Below are positions 7,085 through 15,756 of a stretch of DNA of 35,061 nucleotides, piece after piece. The notes under the pieces were generated by a model. It saw nothing but the letters and a program-made list of their open reading frames with translations, had not been told where the DNA came from and searched no databases. The DNA is from an uncultured Butyrivibrio sp. (GTDB lineage: Bacteria; Bacillota; Clostridia; Lachnospirales; Lachnospiraceae), in contig CAMNEA010000028.1 of NCBI GenBank assembly GCA_946536145.1, forward strand, positions 1 to 35,061, in the 5' to 3' direction. The translations under genes and the position numbers were made by a program. Position 1 is the stretch's first letter. Every line of letters begins with the position of its first letter.

Positions 7085-9343
7085 ATGAAGAAAGCCAAGA
7101 TATATCTGATATTTGTGATGATGATTTTGCTTTTGATGCTAATCCCCGGCAGATACGCTTATGCAGCTGACAGAGAGCCTGTCACATCAAAGGCGCAGCT
7201 CAACAGTCCTGACAGGATCATAGGTGTTGGTGTCGGGTCAGCTGCTATGATCATTGCTGAAAAAGAGCTTCCGGAGGCGAACATGGCATATTTGGAACTC
7301 AACGAGGGGCTTCAGGCTTTGGAACAGGGAAAAATAGATGCCTATATCTACGACCGCAGACAGATGAAGCTGGCTCTGGACAGCGGAAAAACAGGGGTAG
7401 AGCTTCTTGATGAGTCTATGGATGAACAGGTTCATATTGCTGTCGGGATTTCACCGGTTAGCAGGATTGATGACCTGGAGGGGAGCCTTAATGAGTTTAT
7501 CAGTCTCATTCGCGGCGATGGCACGCTCGACGATATGTATGAGAGATGGGTAAATGCCAATGATTTCAATATGCCTGATATTCCAAAGGCTGTGGATCCT
7601 GAATTTAGACTTGTAGTTGGTACTACGGGCGTAGTTGCACCCTATAGTTTTTACAAAGGCGATGAACTTTGCGGATATGACATAGAGCTTGCCTATCGGT
7701 TTGCTTCATATATTAACGCTGATGTTGAATTTAAGGTATATGACTATGGTTCGATCATCAATGCAGCTGCTTCGGGTGATGTCGACTGTATAATGGCCAA
7801 TCTCAATATAACGCCTGAACGGAAAGAGGCACTTCCGTTTTCGGAGGATCTCTACACAGAAGACATTGGGATAATGGTAAAAAGCACCGGAGAAGGACCT
7901 GAGTTTAAGACTTTTGACGAGCTAAGCGGCAAGACGGTATCAATGCTCACAGGTGCTCCTTTTGATAAACTTGTCAGCAGTTTTGTTCCGGATGTCGCAG
8001 AGTTTACATATTTCAACAACATGCCTGATATGCTGCTTGCTCTAAGTCAGGGCAAGACCGATGCGATACTCAACAATAACGCGATAGCACTCCTTGCAGT
8101 AAATCGGGATGAGAATCTCACTCTTTTCCCGCAGCCATTAAAGGACGGCGTTTTTGGGATTGCCTTTGACAAGAAAAGTAATGATTATGACAAGTGGCAG
8201 CAGGCCTATGATGCAATACCAAAGGAGACAATAGAGGAGCTCTGGGATAAGTGGACCGGGTCTGATGATGCTATCAAAGTTCCTATAGAGCAGGACTGGC
8301 CGGGAAATGGCGGAACGGTAACGGTTGCAGCCTGTGACAGCGTTGAGCCTATGAGCTATGTTGGTCAGGGCGGAGAAGTCATGGGATTTGATGCTGACAT
8401 CGTCCGCCTCATGGCAAAAGAGATGGATGTTAAGGTAGAGTTTGAGCCTATGGAGTTTGCTGCAATCCTTTCTTACGTGCAGTCAGGCAAGGCACTGATG
8501 GGCATCGGCTCCATCATAGTCACGGATGAGAGAAGGGAAGCGGTCGACTTCGTGGAGTACTATCCCGCTGCATTTGTGCTTGTGGTCAGAAAAGCACAGT
8601 CTTATGGCACCGGTACATCTTTTGAAGAAAGCTTGATATCGAGCTTTGAGAAGACATTCATAAGGGAAGGCAGGTGGAAGCTCTTTGTAAGGGGTATCCT
8701 TACAACGCTTCTCATCACGGTTTTGTCTGTCATATTCGGGACTGCTCTTGGATTTTTAGTTTATATGCTGTGCAGGAATGACAACCCTGTGGCAAATGGC
8801 ATCACGAAAGGTGCCATGTGGCTCGTTCAGGGAATGCCGATGGTAGTTCTGCTAATGATCCTCTACTATATAATATTTGCCAAGGTTTCAATAGACGGCA
8901 TAGTTGTTTCCATAATCGGGTTCACGCTTACCTTTGCTTCTTCTGTGATAGGACTTTTAAGGCTTGGCGTTGGAGCTGTGGACAGAGGGCAGTACGAGGC
9001 AGCTTATTCTCTTGGGTATTCTGATCTTCGGATCTTTTTCAGGATCATACTGCCGCAGGCTCTTCCGCATGTGATGAGTTCATATAAGGGCGAGATCGTC
9101 GGACTTATAAAGGCAACCGCTATTGTCGGATACATTGCTGTGCAGGATCTGACCAAGATAGGTGATATCGTAAGAAGCAGGACCTACGATGCATTTTTCC
9201 CGCTCATTGCCATAGCTGTCTTTTACTTTTTGCTCGAGGGGCTGATCGGAATGATAATAAGCCGCGTTGATATAAGGCTGGATTTTAGGAAAAGGAAACA
9301 CTCGAGGATGCTTAAGGGGGTAAAACTAAATGATAAGAATTGA
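7085..9343 (+). CDS. Polar amino-acid ABC transporter, multi-lobe substrate-binding protein fused to permease
   Basis: A 752-residue fusion. The ATG at 7085 has AGGAGA 8 nt upstream; an in-frame ATG at 7043 lacks a site. Residues 1-28 are a signal/anchor. Residues about 34-170 resemble the second lobe of an SBP_bac_3 protein (RIIGVGVGSAAMIIAEKELP, LEQGKIDAYIYD). Residues about 172-402 are a full SBP_bac_3 domain (LVVGTTGVVAPYSF, CGYDIELAYRFA, NITPERKEALPFS). Residues about 412-502 look like an extra first lobe (VTVAACDSVEPMSYVG, VMGFDADIVRLMAKE). Residues about 528-740 are a HisM/GlnP-type permease with the loop YEAAYSLGYSDLRIFFRIILPQ split across a conserved EAA motif. It imports a polar amino acid or small solute, with the ATPase whose gene overlaps its 3' end by 14 bp. 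Confidence 0.88.
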   Translation: MKKAKIYLIFVMMILLLMLIPGRYAYAADREPVTSKAQLNSPDRIIGVGVGSAAMIIAEKELPEANMAYLELNEGLQALEQGKIDAYIYDRRQMKLALDSGKTGVELLDESMDEQVHIAVGISPVSRIDDLEGSLNEFISLIRGDGTLDDMYERWVNANDFNMPDIPKAVDPEFRLVVGTTGVVAPYSFYKGDELCGYDIELAYRFASYINADVEFKVYDYGSIINAAASGDVDCIMANLNITPERKEALPFSEDLYTEDIGIMVKSTGEGPEFKTFDELSGKTVSMLTGAPFDKLVSSFVPDVAEFTYFNNMPDMLLALSQGKTDAILNNNAIALLAVNRDENLTLFPQPLKDGVFGIAFDKKSNDYDKWQQAYDAIPKETIEELWDKWTGSDDAIKVPIEQDWPGNGGTVTVAACDSVEPMSYVGQGGEVMGFDADIVRLMAKEMDVKVEFEPMEFAAILSYVQSGKALMGIGSIIVTDERREAVDFVEYYPAAFVLVVRKAQSYGTGTSFEESLISSFEKTFIREGRWKLFVRGILTTLLITVLSVIFGTALGFLVYMLCRNDNPVANGITKGAMWLVQGMPMVVLLMILYYIIFAKVSIDGIVVSIIGFTLTFASSVIGLLRLGVGAVDRGQYEAAYSLGYSDLRIFFRIILPQALPHVMSSYKGEIVGLIKATAIVGYIAVQDLTKIGDIVRSRTYDAFFPLIAIAVFYFLLEGLIGMIISRVDIRLDFRKRKHSRMLKGVKLNDKN

Positions 9344-10415
9344 GAATCTTAGAAAAGAATACCCCGGAGCGGTACCGCTTTCGGATGTGAGCGTGACTAT
9401 AAATGATGGGGATGTCATATCAATCATAGGCCCGTCGGGTACGGGTAAGAGCACGCTTATCCGCTGCATAAACCTGCTTGAGAAACCTACTTCCGGAAAA
9501 GTTTTTCTTGATGACATGGAGATCACAGCTCCCGGATGCAACCTTACGGAAGTCCACAGAAAGATGGGAATGGTGTTCCAGTCTTTTAACCTCTTTGGAC
9601 ATATGAGTGTTGTGGAAAACATTATGGCTCCAACTATGGACCTTCTGGGTATGAGCGCGCAGGAGGCATACGACAATGCAATGAAGCTTCTTGGCACGGT
9701 AGGGCTCTCTGACAAGGCTCTGTCGTGGCCGGACGAACTCTCCGGAGGGCAGAAGCAGAGGGTTGCTATTGCGAGGACCCTTGCCATGAACCCCGACGTG
9801 ATCCTTCTGGACGAACCCACAAGTGCCCTCGACCCGACCATGGTGGGAGAGGTTCAGTCTGTTATAAGGGACCTTGCATCCTCAGGCAAGACGATGATGA
9901 TCGTGACTCATGAGATGTCTTTTGCCAGGGCTATCAGCAACAGGATATTCTATTTAGATGAGGGTGGGATTTATGAAGAGGGTACGCCCGAGGAGATCTT
10001 CGAAAATCCCAAGAGGGAGAAGACAAGACGCTTTGTAAAGCGCCTTAAGGTTCTGGAGATCGATATTGAGAGCAGGACCTATGACTTTTTGGGAACCCAG
10101 AGCCTTATTGAGGACTACTGCGTCAAGAATCAGGTGCCCTATTCACTCGCCAAACAGATACACCTTGCATTTGAGGAGGCTGTTCATCAGTGCATCGTCT
10201 GCACCATGGAAAAACCACGGGTACATCTTACAATCGAGTACTCACAGGAAAATGAGAGTGCAGCCTTTGCACTGGAATACGGCGGAAATAAGATGGATAT
10301 CTTTGAGGACGGAGATGAGATCTCTGTTTCCATACTAAATAAGATTGTCCATGATCAGAAATATTCTTGGGACGAGAACAGGGAGATGGGGAATAGCCTG
10401 GAATTCCACATTTGA
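9330..10415 (+). CDS. Amino-acid ABC transporter ATPase (GlnQ/HisP type) with extra C-terminal domain
   Basis: A 361-residue protein starting inside the end of the permease gene (14-bp overlap, AAGGGGG upstream), which implies translational coupling. Residues 1-240 are a complete ABC ATPase: Walker A GPSGTGKST (34-42), Q-loop MVFQSFNLF, signature LSGGQKQR, Walker B VILLDEPTSALDP and H-loop VTHEMS. GlnQ proteins normally end near residue 245. Here about 115 further residues follow, with YDFLGTQSLIEDYCVKNQV and IHLAFEEAVHQCI. This resembles the N-terminal half of RsbW/GHKL-type ATPases, but the N-box Asn is replaced (EEAVHQ). It may be a regulatory or inactive GHKL-like domain; that is an inference. 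The gene powers import through the upstream SBP-permease. Confidence 0.9.
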   Translation: MIRIENLRKEYPGAVPLSDVSVTINDGDVISIIGPSGTGKSTLIRCINLLEKPTSGKVFLDDMEITAPGCNLTEVHRKMGMVFQSFNLFGHMSVVENIMAPTMDLLGMSAQEAYDNAMKLLGTVGLSDKALSWPDELSGGQKQRVAIARTLAMNPDVILLDEPTSALDPTMVGEVQSVIRDLASSGKTMMIVTHEMSFARAISNRIFYLDEGGIYEEGTPEEIFENPKREKTRRFVKRLKVLEIDIESRTYDFLGTQSLIEDYCVKNQVPYSLAKQIHLAFEEAVHQCIVCTMEKPRVHLTIEYSQENESAAFALEYGGNKMDIFEDGDEISVSILNKIVHDQKYSWDENREMGNSLEFHI

Positions 10416-10770
10416 GCAGGGAAGAAGGGATGATCAGAAGAAGGGATATAAGCTTGAGACAGCAATAAATGCTGCTTTGGAGGAAATGCCGAATGACTAT
10501 CTGATCAGGAGTTTTCTCATGCTGCACAGGCAGGAGGTACAGGGAATGCTGGATACTGAATACAATGAAGCAAAAGTAATGGAGTTGTTTAGGGAAGATG
10601 GCAGGAAAGAAGGAAGAGAAGAGAGAACCCGAGATATAAACGCGTTAAATACATGGTTGTTTGACAGCGGGAGAGTCGATGATGTTAGGAGTGCTGCCAC
10701 TGATGAATTGTTTATGAAAAAACTGTTTGAAGAGTATAATAAGTGTCATGAAATAAAGCTTTCGTTATGA
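10416..10770 (+). pseudogene. C-terminal remnant of an Rpn-family nuclease/putative transposase
   Basis: The frame reads KKGYKLETAINAALEEMPND, then YLIRSFLMLHRQEVQGM, TEYNEAKVMELFREDGRKEG and a charged tail. This matches the C-terminal region of Rpn-type proteins, which typically ends with an (E/K)EGR-rich linker. The PD-(D/E)XK catalytic part is absent: upstream DNA is the ABC ATPase gene in another frame. No start with a ribosome-binding site was found in this frame. Most likely it is a truncated fragment left by recombination at the end of the ABC operon. Confidence 0.6.
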
Positions 10771-10774
10771 ATTA

Positions 10775-10800
10775 TTGAATCAGAGATTCAAGATGTCATG
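10775..10800. repeat. GAATCnnnGATTCAAGAT element, copy 1
   Basis: TTGAATCAGAGATTCAAGAT followed by GTCATG lies just after the Rpn remnant stop. The same pattern recurs at 16140-16166 and, in part, at 20864-20892, each time at a gene edge. Confidence 0.5.
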
Positions 10801-10822
10801 CGATAGAGAACTTCCAGAAAAA

Positions 10823-11130
10823 AACATGTATGATGATTAATCTGAATGCATGTTTTTTATGGATTTGATTATGAACATGTATGAAATTTTAGAAAAATAC
10901 ATGTTTTATACGATTTTTCATTAGGGCGTGTAGTTTTCAAGCTAGAAACTACACGCCCTTGGCATTAATTCTAAAAAACATGTATCCAAGAGCATGCTCT
11001 AGAAAAAAACACCGAAAAACATGCATTTAAATTAAACATTTCTACATGCTCTTGGGAAAATCCTGTCAGAGGCATGAATATTGTTGCTAAGGGATACATG
11101 TGTAGGGGAGAGTATTCTTTTGGGCGTGTA
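10823..11130. repeat. ACATG-motif array with central GGGCGTGTAGTTT hairpin (copy 2)
   Basis: ACATG/GCATG motifs with A- or T-run flanks occur near 10824, 10848, 10875, 10899, 10978, 10992, 11019, 11044 and 11096. In the centre is a perfect 13-bp stem, GGGCGTGTAGTTT (10924-10936) with AAACTACACGCCC (10946-10958). A single GGGCGTGTA at 11122-11130 ends the array. No T-run follows the stem. The layout matches the array at 6653-6930. Confidence 0.78.
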
Positions 11131-11260
11131 TGATGGAGTTACTGCTACAGTTCAGATCAGAAATGCGCACTCTGTTGCGCATTTAGCGAGAAAATGATTC
11201 AGTAGTCAGCGCATTACTTCGTCGAAATAGAACTTAAATGAATGCACGAATATATTACTG

Positions 11261-11287
11261 GAGCGAGCTATATGCGAGTGAACAGTA
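11261..11287 (+). repeat. 27-bp dispersed repeat GAGCGAGCT(A/G)TATGCGAGTG.., copy 1
   Basis: This 27-bp sequence recurs on the opposite strand at 28165-28191 with one mismatch. It lies in the 277-bp gap between the ACATG array and the DUF6273/LRR gene. The rest of that gap includes a GCGCACTCTGTTGCGCA hairpin near 11163-11180. It looks like part of a small non-coding intergenic element. Confidence 0.6.
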
Positions 11288-11316
11288 ACGTGGAGCATTA
11301 TATATAAATATAAAAT

Positions 11317-11345
11317 TTGCATAAACTTCTGAAATAAATTATTAT
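11317..11345 (+). promoter_or_regulatory. Candidate sigma-A promoter for the DUF6273/LRR gene
   Basis: TTGCAT (11317-11322), a 17-nt spacer and TATTAT (11340-11345) lie 63 bp upstream of the ATG. A CGAAACAAAGTTTCG hairpin at 11363-11377 falls in the predicted 5' leader. Confidence 0.5.
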
Positions 11346-11407
11346 ATATTTGTAACATTTTACGAAACAAAGTTTCGCATTGGCTTTCTTATGATGGAGG
11401 GAAGAAT

Positions 11408-14179
11408 ATGCGTAATATGGGATTACTGAAGGGAACAAAGCGGGTGTTTGCCCTGGCGTTGACATCCACGCTTCTGGCTACAATGTTGCCGGGAAATTTC
11501 GGGGGTGTAGCACAGGTTAAGGCAGAAGATGAACACAAGTTTGAAGCAGGATATACCAAGTTGGGATTAGGGAATATCAGCGATGTTACTTATAATGATG
11601 CCGTATATCTGGGAATTCACCCTGATACCCAAGAGCCTTTGAAGTACAATGTTCTTAGTCTGAATGCTAAAAACGGTGATTATGAATATGTATCTGATAC
11701 GGAAGATATTATGCTTCTTGATTGTAAACAAGCGGTAAAACAAATGGCCTATCAGGCAAACGGGCATGCCAGCTATTATCAGAGTGATATCGATAAATGG
11801 TTAAATAACAGTTTTTTCCCAAATAGTTTTTCTCAAATTGAGCGTTCTGCAATCGCAACGGTTAATCATTATCCAGAATATGCTAATTCTAATGGATATG
11901 ACAGTCATGATGCAGTCCTTAAAGCAAATGTTTTTATTCTTAGTTCTAAAGAAGCGTCGATTAAAAAATCCAATACGGAGTACTATAAAAGAAAAGGAAT
12001 AGGTAACTGGTGGCTCAGGTCTAATAGGTATCCATACGATTCAAACGACCCCAAGTATGTTTGTGCAAATGTTGGCGGAACTGTTCAAAAGTCCATAACC
12101 AGTTCTAATGGTGTCAGTCCTGCTCTTTGCCTAGACAAGAGTAAAGTGGTATTTGCTACTTCGATGAAAGATAATCAGGATTTACTAAAGCTTACTCTTC
12201 GTGACAGCAATATCAATTTGCAGGTGAATGCAGATGCCGTTCGCTGGGATGAGAATGGTCGGATTATAGTCCCCTATTCTCTAAGCGGATCTGATGCGGG
12301 ATTAGTAACTGCAATAACAGCTTATTTCAAACTTAATAATCCATCCGGAGCAATGCAGGGCTATACTAAACTGAACATGAGTGGGAAGCCCTCTGATAAT
12401 GGATATGGGACAGTATCGCTGCCTACTACCGCAGCATTGCAGGATAAAACTTTTGGCACAGATTACAGCATGTATGTTACCGCAGAGATCCTCAACGGGG
12501 ATACGCAGACGGATTATGCAAGTAATACTGTTACAGTAGCAAAAGCCCATAAGCTTGTATTTTTGGGTTATGGGGATACAATTACAGCAAGTTATCAGGG
12601 GGAGAGCCGCTCTGATGAGAAGATGATAGTCAAGGCTCCTGCTAATCTTACATATGACGGCAAGGCAAAAGCAGCAACCCTTAATGATTACGACAAGAAT
12701 GTTTTCTCTGATGTATACAAGATTGAGTATTATAAAGATTCTGTAAGTGGGGAAAAGCTCGCCGGTGCACCAAAGGATGTTGGTAAATATGCTGCCAAGC
12801 TCATGTATGCAGATCAGTTTGCGAGTGTGACTTTTACTATAACACCCGGATCATCTACGGTTACTGCGCCCACGGCAAAGGGTCTTAAAGATAACGGTTC
12901 TGCCCAGCAGCTTGTAAATGCAGGTACTGCCAGGAACGGAACAATCAAATACGCACTTGGAACCGACAACAAGACCGCACCAGCAGCAGATAAGTTTACA
13001 ACTGCGATTCCTACAGGCAAGGCTGAGGGAACCTACTACGTGTGGTATAGAGTAGACGGAGATGCAAATTACAACGGTATTGCAGCAAAATGCGTTACTG
13101 TTACGATAGCTCATTCACATAATCTGAAGAAGTTTGCAGCCAAGGCGGCAACAGAGACATCAGAAGGAAACAAAGAGTACTACTACTGCGATAAATGTAA
13201 GAAATATTTTTCAGATGCAGATGGAAAAAATGAAGTTCAAAATGGCTGGTGGGTTATAAATAAACTTGCACATACCCATAAGCTTGTAAAGACAACAGCC
13301 AGGGCAGCAACAGAGACATCAGAAGGAAACAAAGAGTACTACTACTGCGATAAATGTAAGAAATACTTCTCAGATGCAGATGGAAAAAATGAAGTACAAA
13401 AAGGCTGGTGGGTTATAAAGAAACTAACCCATACGCATAAGCTTAAAAAGATAGCTGCGAAAGAGCCAAAGGGCAGTACGAATGGAAACACTGCTTACTG
13501 GTACTGCAGTGGATGCAAGAAATATTTTGCAGATAAAAACGGCAAGAAAGAGATAAAGAAGAATTCCTGGGTGGTTCTTGCTAGGAATAAGTCTTTCAAA
13601 GACAGCAAGAGTAAGGGTAAATATAAGGTGACATCTCAGGGATCCAAGAATCCTACCGCTGCATATATCGGCTGCACTGATAATAACGCAAAGAGTGTCG
13701 CTATCCCTGCGACAGTCAAGTACGGTGCCATGACTTATAAGGTGACGGAAGTCGGCAAAGGTGCGCTTAAGGGAAAGACCAAGATTAAGACCATCACAGT
13801 TGGCAGTAATGTTAAGAAGATCGGTGATCAGGCTTTCTCAGACTGCAGCGCAGTAACTAAAATTACGCTGGGCAAGAATGTCACAACCATTGGCGCAGAG
13901 GCATGTGGTGGATGTTCATCTCTGAAAGCATTAACGCTTCCCAAGAACACCAAGAACCTTGGAAAGAAGTTCCTTAATAAGTGCAACAAGAAGATGAAGC
14001 TCACGATCATTAATACAAAAATGACCAAGTCAACGATCAAGGACGGAGCATTCTCGGGAATGACAAATCAGTCAGGGGTTACCGTAATTGTTCCCAAGGG
14101 AATGAAGAGCAGCTACAAAAAGCTCTTTAAGAGCAAGGGACTTGGAGCTAAGATAACAGTTAAAGCGAGCACCAAGTAA
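11408..14179 (+). CDS. Secreted DUF6273 / CxxC-repeat / LRR surface protein
   Basis: A 923-residue protein with GGAGGGA just upstream of the ATG. Residues 1-39 form a signal peptide ending VAQVKAED. Residues about 50-250 resemble DUF6273, a lectin-like domain found in many Clostridia: DIDKWLNNSFF, GIGNWWLRSNR and NGVSPALCLDKS. Strand-rich Ig-like stretches follow to about residue 480. From there the protein parallels the gene at 2767: GTYYVWYRVDGD, three modules with HxHxLxK.., CDKCKKYFSD or CSGCKKYF and GWW, then five or so BspA-like LRRs and a basic tail with IVPKGMKSSY. The first two CxxC modules are almost identical. The cell-surface location and an adhesive or binding role are inferred. 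Two modules carry YYYCDKC in place of the YWTCSxC of the paralogue. Confidence 0.87.
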   Translation: MRNMGLLKGTKRVFALALTSTLLATMLPGNFGGVAQVKAEDEHKFEAGYTKLGLGNISDVTYNDAVYLGIHPDTQEPLKYNVLSLNAKNGDYEYVSDTEDIMLLDCKQAVKQMAYQANGHASYYQSDIDKWLNNSFFPNSFSQIERSAIATVNHYPEYANSNGYDSHDAVLKANVFILSSKEASIKKSNTEYYKRKGIGNWWLRSNRYPYDSNDPKYVCANVGGTVQKSITSSNGVSPALCLDKSKVVFATSMKDNQDLLKLTLRDSNINLQVNADAVRWDENGRIIVPYSLSGSDAGLVTAITAYFKLNNPSGAMQGYTKLNMSGKPSDNGYGTVSLPTTAALQDKTFGTDYSMYVTAEILNGDTQTDYASNTVTVAKAHKLVFLGYGDTITASYQGESRSDEKMIVKAPANLTYDGKAKAATLNDYDKNVFSDVYKIEYYKDSVSGEKLAGAPKDVGKYAAKLMYADQFASVTFTITPGSSTVTAPTAKGLKDNGSAQQLVNAGTARNGTIKYALGTDNKTAPAADKFTTAIPTGKAEGTYYVWYRVDGDANYNGIAAKCVTVTIAHSHNLKKFAAKAATETSEGNKEYYYCDKCKKYFSDADGKNEVQNGWWVINKLAHTHKLVKTTARAATETSEGNKEYYYCDKCKKYFSDADGKNEVQKGWWVIKKLTHTHKLKKIAAKEPKGSTNGNTAYWYCSGCKKYFADKNGKKEIKKNSWVVLARNKSFKDSKSKGKYKVTSQGSKNPTAAYIGCTDNNAKSVAIPATVKYGAMTYKVTEVGKGALKGKTKIKTITVGSNVKKIGDQAFSDCSAVTKITLGKNVTTIGAEACGGCSSLKALTLPKNTKNLGKKFLNKCNKKMKLTIINTKMTKSTIKDGAFSGMTNQSGVTVIVPKGMKSSYKKLFKSKGLGAKITVKASTK

Positions 14180-14221
14180 AGCGCGTATTTCAGTTATATC
14201 TGACGTGTATTATAGTGTAAT

Positions 14222-14264
14222 AACAGGGGGCATCATGACTATCATGGTGCCCCTGTTTATTATT
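14222..14264 (+). terminator. Rho-independent terminator after the DUF6273/LRR gene
   Basis: AACAGGGGG CATCATGA pairs with TCATGGTG CCCCTGTT with one bulged base, followed by TATTATTTT. It lies 43 bp past the stop codon. Confidence 0.85.
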
Positions 14265-14373
14265 TTGATTAGTACAATAGTTTCTTTGGCTTTAATGAGA
14301 TAATATAGATTAATCGGTTTGTTTCGCAAAAATATGACTATATTCGCGGGAATAAAAAAGGGGAAATAGTATA

Positions 14374-15312
14374 ATGAATAAAGTAACCGTCATAGGTGCT
14401 GCCATAGTGGACATAATGGCTGCGCCGGTGGATAAAGATCTTTTTACAAAGGGCTCTGTACCTGCAGAGAAAGAGATAATTTCCTGCGGCGGCGACGGCC
14501 TCAATGAAGCAGTTGTGCTCTCCGGACTTGGGGTTGACGCTGAACTTGTGACTCTTATCGGAAAAGATGAGATGGGAGAAACAGTGCTCAGATGTCTTCG
14601 AAGTAACGCTGTCTCTCTTGAGAAGGTGACGTTGTCTTCAGATATCGCGACCGGAATGAACATCGTACTGGTAGATAGTGATGGCGAGAGATACTTTATA
14701 ACAAATCCTGAGAGCACGCTGAGAAAACTTTCAAAGGAGCACATTCTTCCATATGTTGATAGTATGGGGGAGATTGTGAGCTTTGCCAGTATCTTTGTAT
14801 CTCCTATGCTTACAGTCCCCGATATGGAAGAAGTGTTCAGAGCCATTAAAGAGAAGAACCGCATCCTTGTGGCAGATATGACCAGGGCCAAAAATGGCGA
14901 GACAATTGAGGATCTTGCACCTCTCCTTAAATATATCGATTATATTATTCCAAATGAAAGTGAGGCATCGGCACTGACAGGGGAGATCAATCCCCGGGAA
15001 AGCGCCCGCTGTTTCATAGAACATGGTGTCCAAAACGTGATAATCAAATGCGGTAAAGAAGGCTGCATTTATAGGAGTGCAAAAGAGGAGGGCATAATCC
15101 CGGCATATCCGGCAGCTGACGTAATTGATACTACAGGAGCCGGAGACAGCTTTGTTGCAGGATTAATTTACGGTCTTACAAAGGGATTGGCTACCCCGGA
15201 CTGCTGCAGGTACGGCTGCGCAGTATCTTCTGTTGTGGTAGAACACATGGGAACACAGCACATACCTGATCTGTCTGCTGAAGCAGAAAAAAGATATAAA
15301 ATAATGAAATGA
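14374..15312 (+). CDS. PfkB-family carbohydrate kinase
   Basis: A 312-residue cytoplasmic sugar or nucleoside kinase, with AAAAGGGGAAA upstream of the ATG. The N-terminal signature is VIGAAIVDIMA and SCGGDGLNEAVVLSGLG. The C-terminal signature DTTGAGDSFVAGLIYGL carries the catalytic Asp in GAGD and the anion hole. Length and motif order fit ribokinase-like enzymes. The substrate (ribose, fructose, pseudouridine, adenosine or other) cannot be read from sequence, and no sugar transporter or glycosidase is adjacent to narrow it down. It appears monocistronic: a terminator lies upstream and repeat-rich DNA downstream. Confidence 0.9.
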   Translation: MNKVTVIGAAIVDIMAAPVDKDLFTKGSVPAEKEIISCGGDGLNEAVVLSGLGVDAELVTLIGKDEMGETVLRCLRSNAVSLEKVTLSSDIATGMNIVLVDSDGERYFITNPESTLRKLSKEHILPYVDSMGEIVSFASIFVSPMLTVPDMEEVFRAIKEKNRILVADMTRAKNGETIEDLAPLLKYIDYIIPNESEASALTGEINPRESARCFIEHGVQNVIIKCGKEGCIYRSAKEEGIIPAYPAADVIDTTGAGDSFVAGLIYGLTKGLATPDCCRYGCAVSSVVVEHMGTQHIPDLSAEAEKRYKIMK

Positions 15313-15756
15313 CAGTTAGTGTTAATGTTCGGAGTAATCTACTTGATTGCCTTGATCTTATTCCTTTTGCGTATATGTACCTTGAATTTGGGTAATACCT
15401 CCTCCTATTTTTACATTTTTACCTTTGAACTGTATTTGGAATAACCAAGCAAATATAAATAGCCTGTCCCATTTATTTCAAGAATTCTTAAATCACTGTT
15501 TTAGGTATGTGTAAAGCAGATACATAGAGCATAAGCGACCATTCATCAGAGTCAGACTCCTTTAAATGTAGAGCATTTAGATGATACTGGATTGTGTTCT
15601 AAATGTTGAGTGTGATCTATACAGATAAAAATTGCCATTTGGGTACATATTACAAAGCGAGTGACGTGTCTGGTCATAAGGTAGATATTGCTTACACTGG
15701 ATTTCTTATGACTATTTAAACTGGATTCTTGCAGGCAAATATAAAGCTGAGGACAA
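15313..15756. other. Non-coding stretch after the PfkB gene
   Basis: No coding frame with a start site or family resemblance is seen on either strand. The long minus-strand frame at 15552-16094 runs through the hairpin repeats and is a by-product of them. No clear terminator for the kinase gene is visible. Confidence 0.5.

Noticed and set aside
10924-10958. Terminator of the ABC operon
   Set aside because: The 13-bp stem is perfect but is followed by TTGGCATTAATT, not a T-run, and it is the centre of a repeated array.
14310-14891. 193-residue minus-strand frame opposite the PfkB gene
   Set aside because: The plus strand carries complete PfkB signatures. The antisense frame is Ser/Thr-rich with no recognisable domain.
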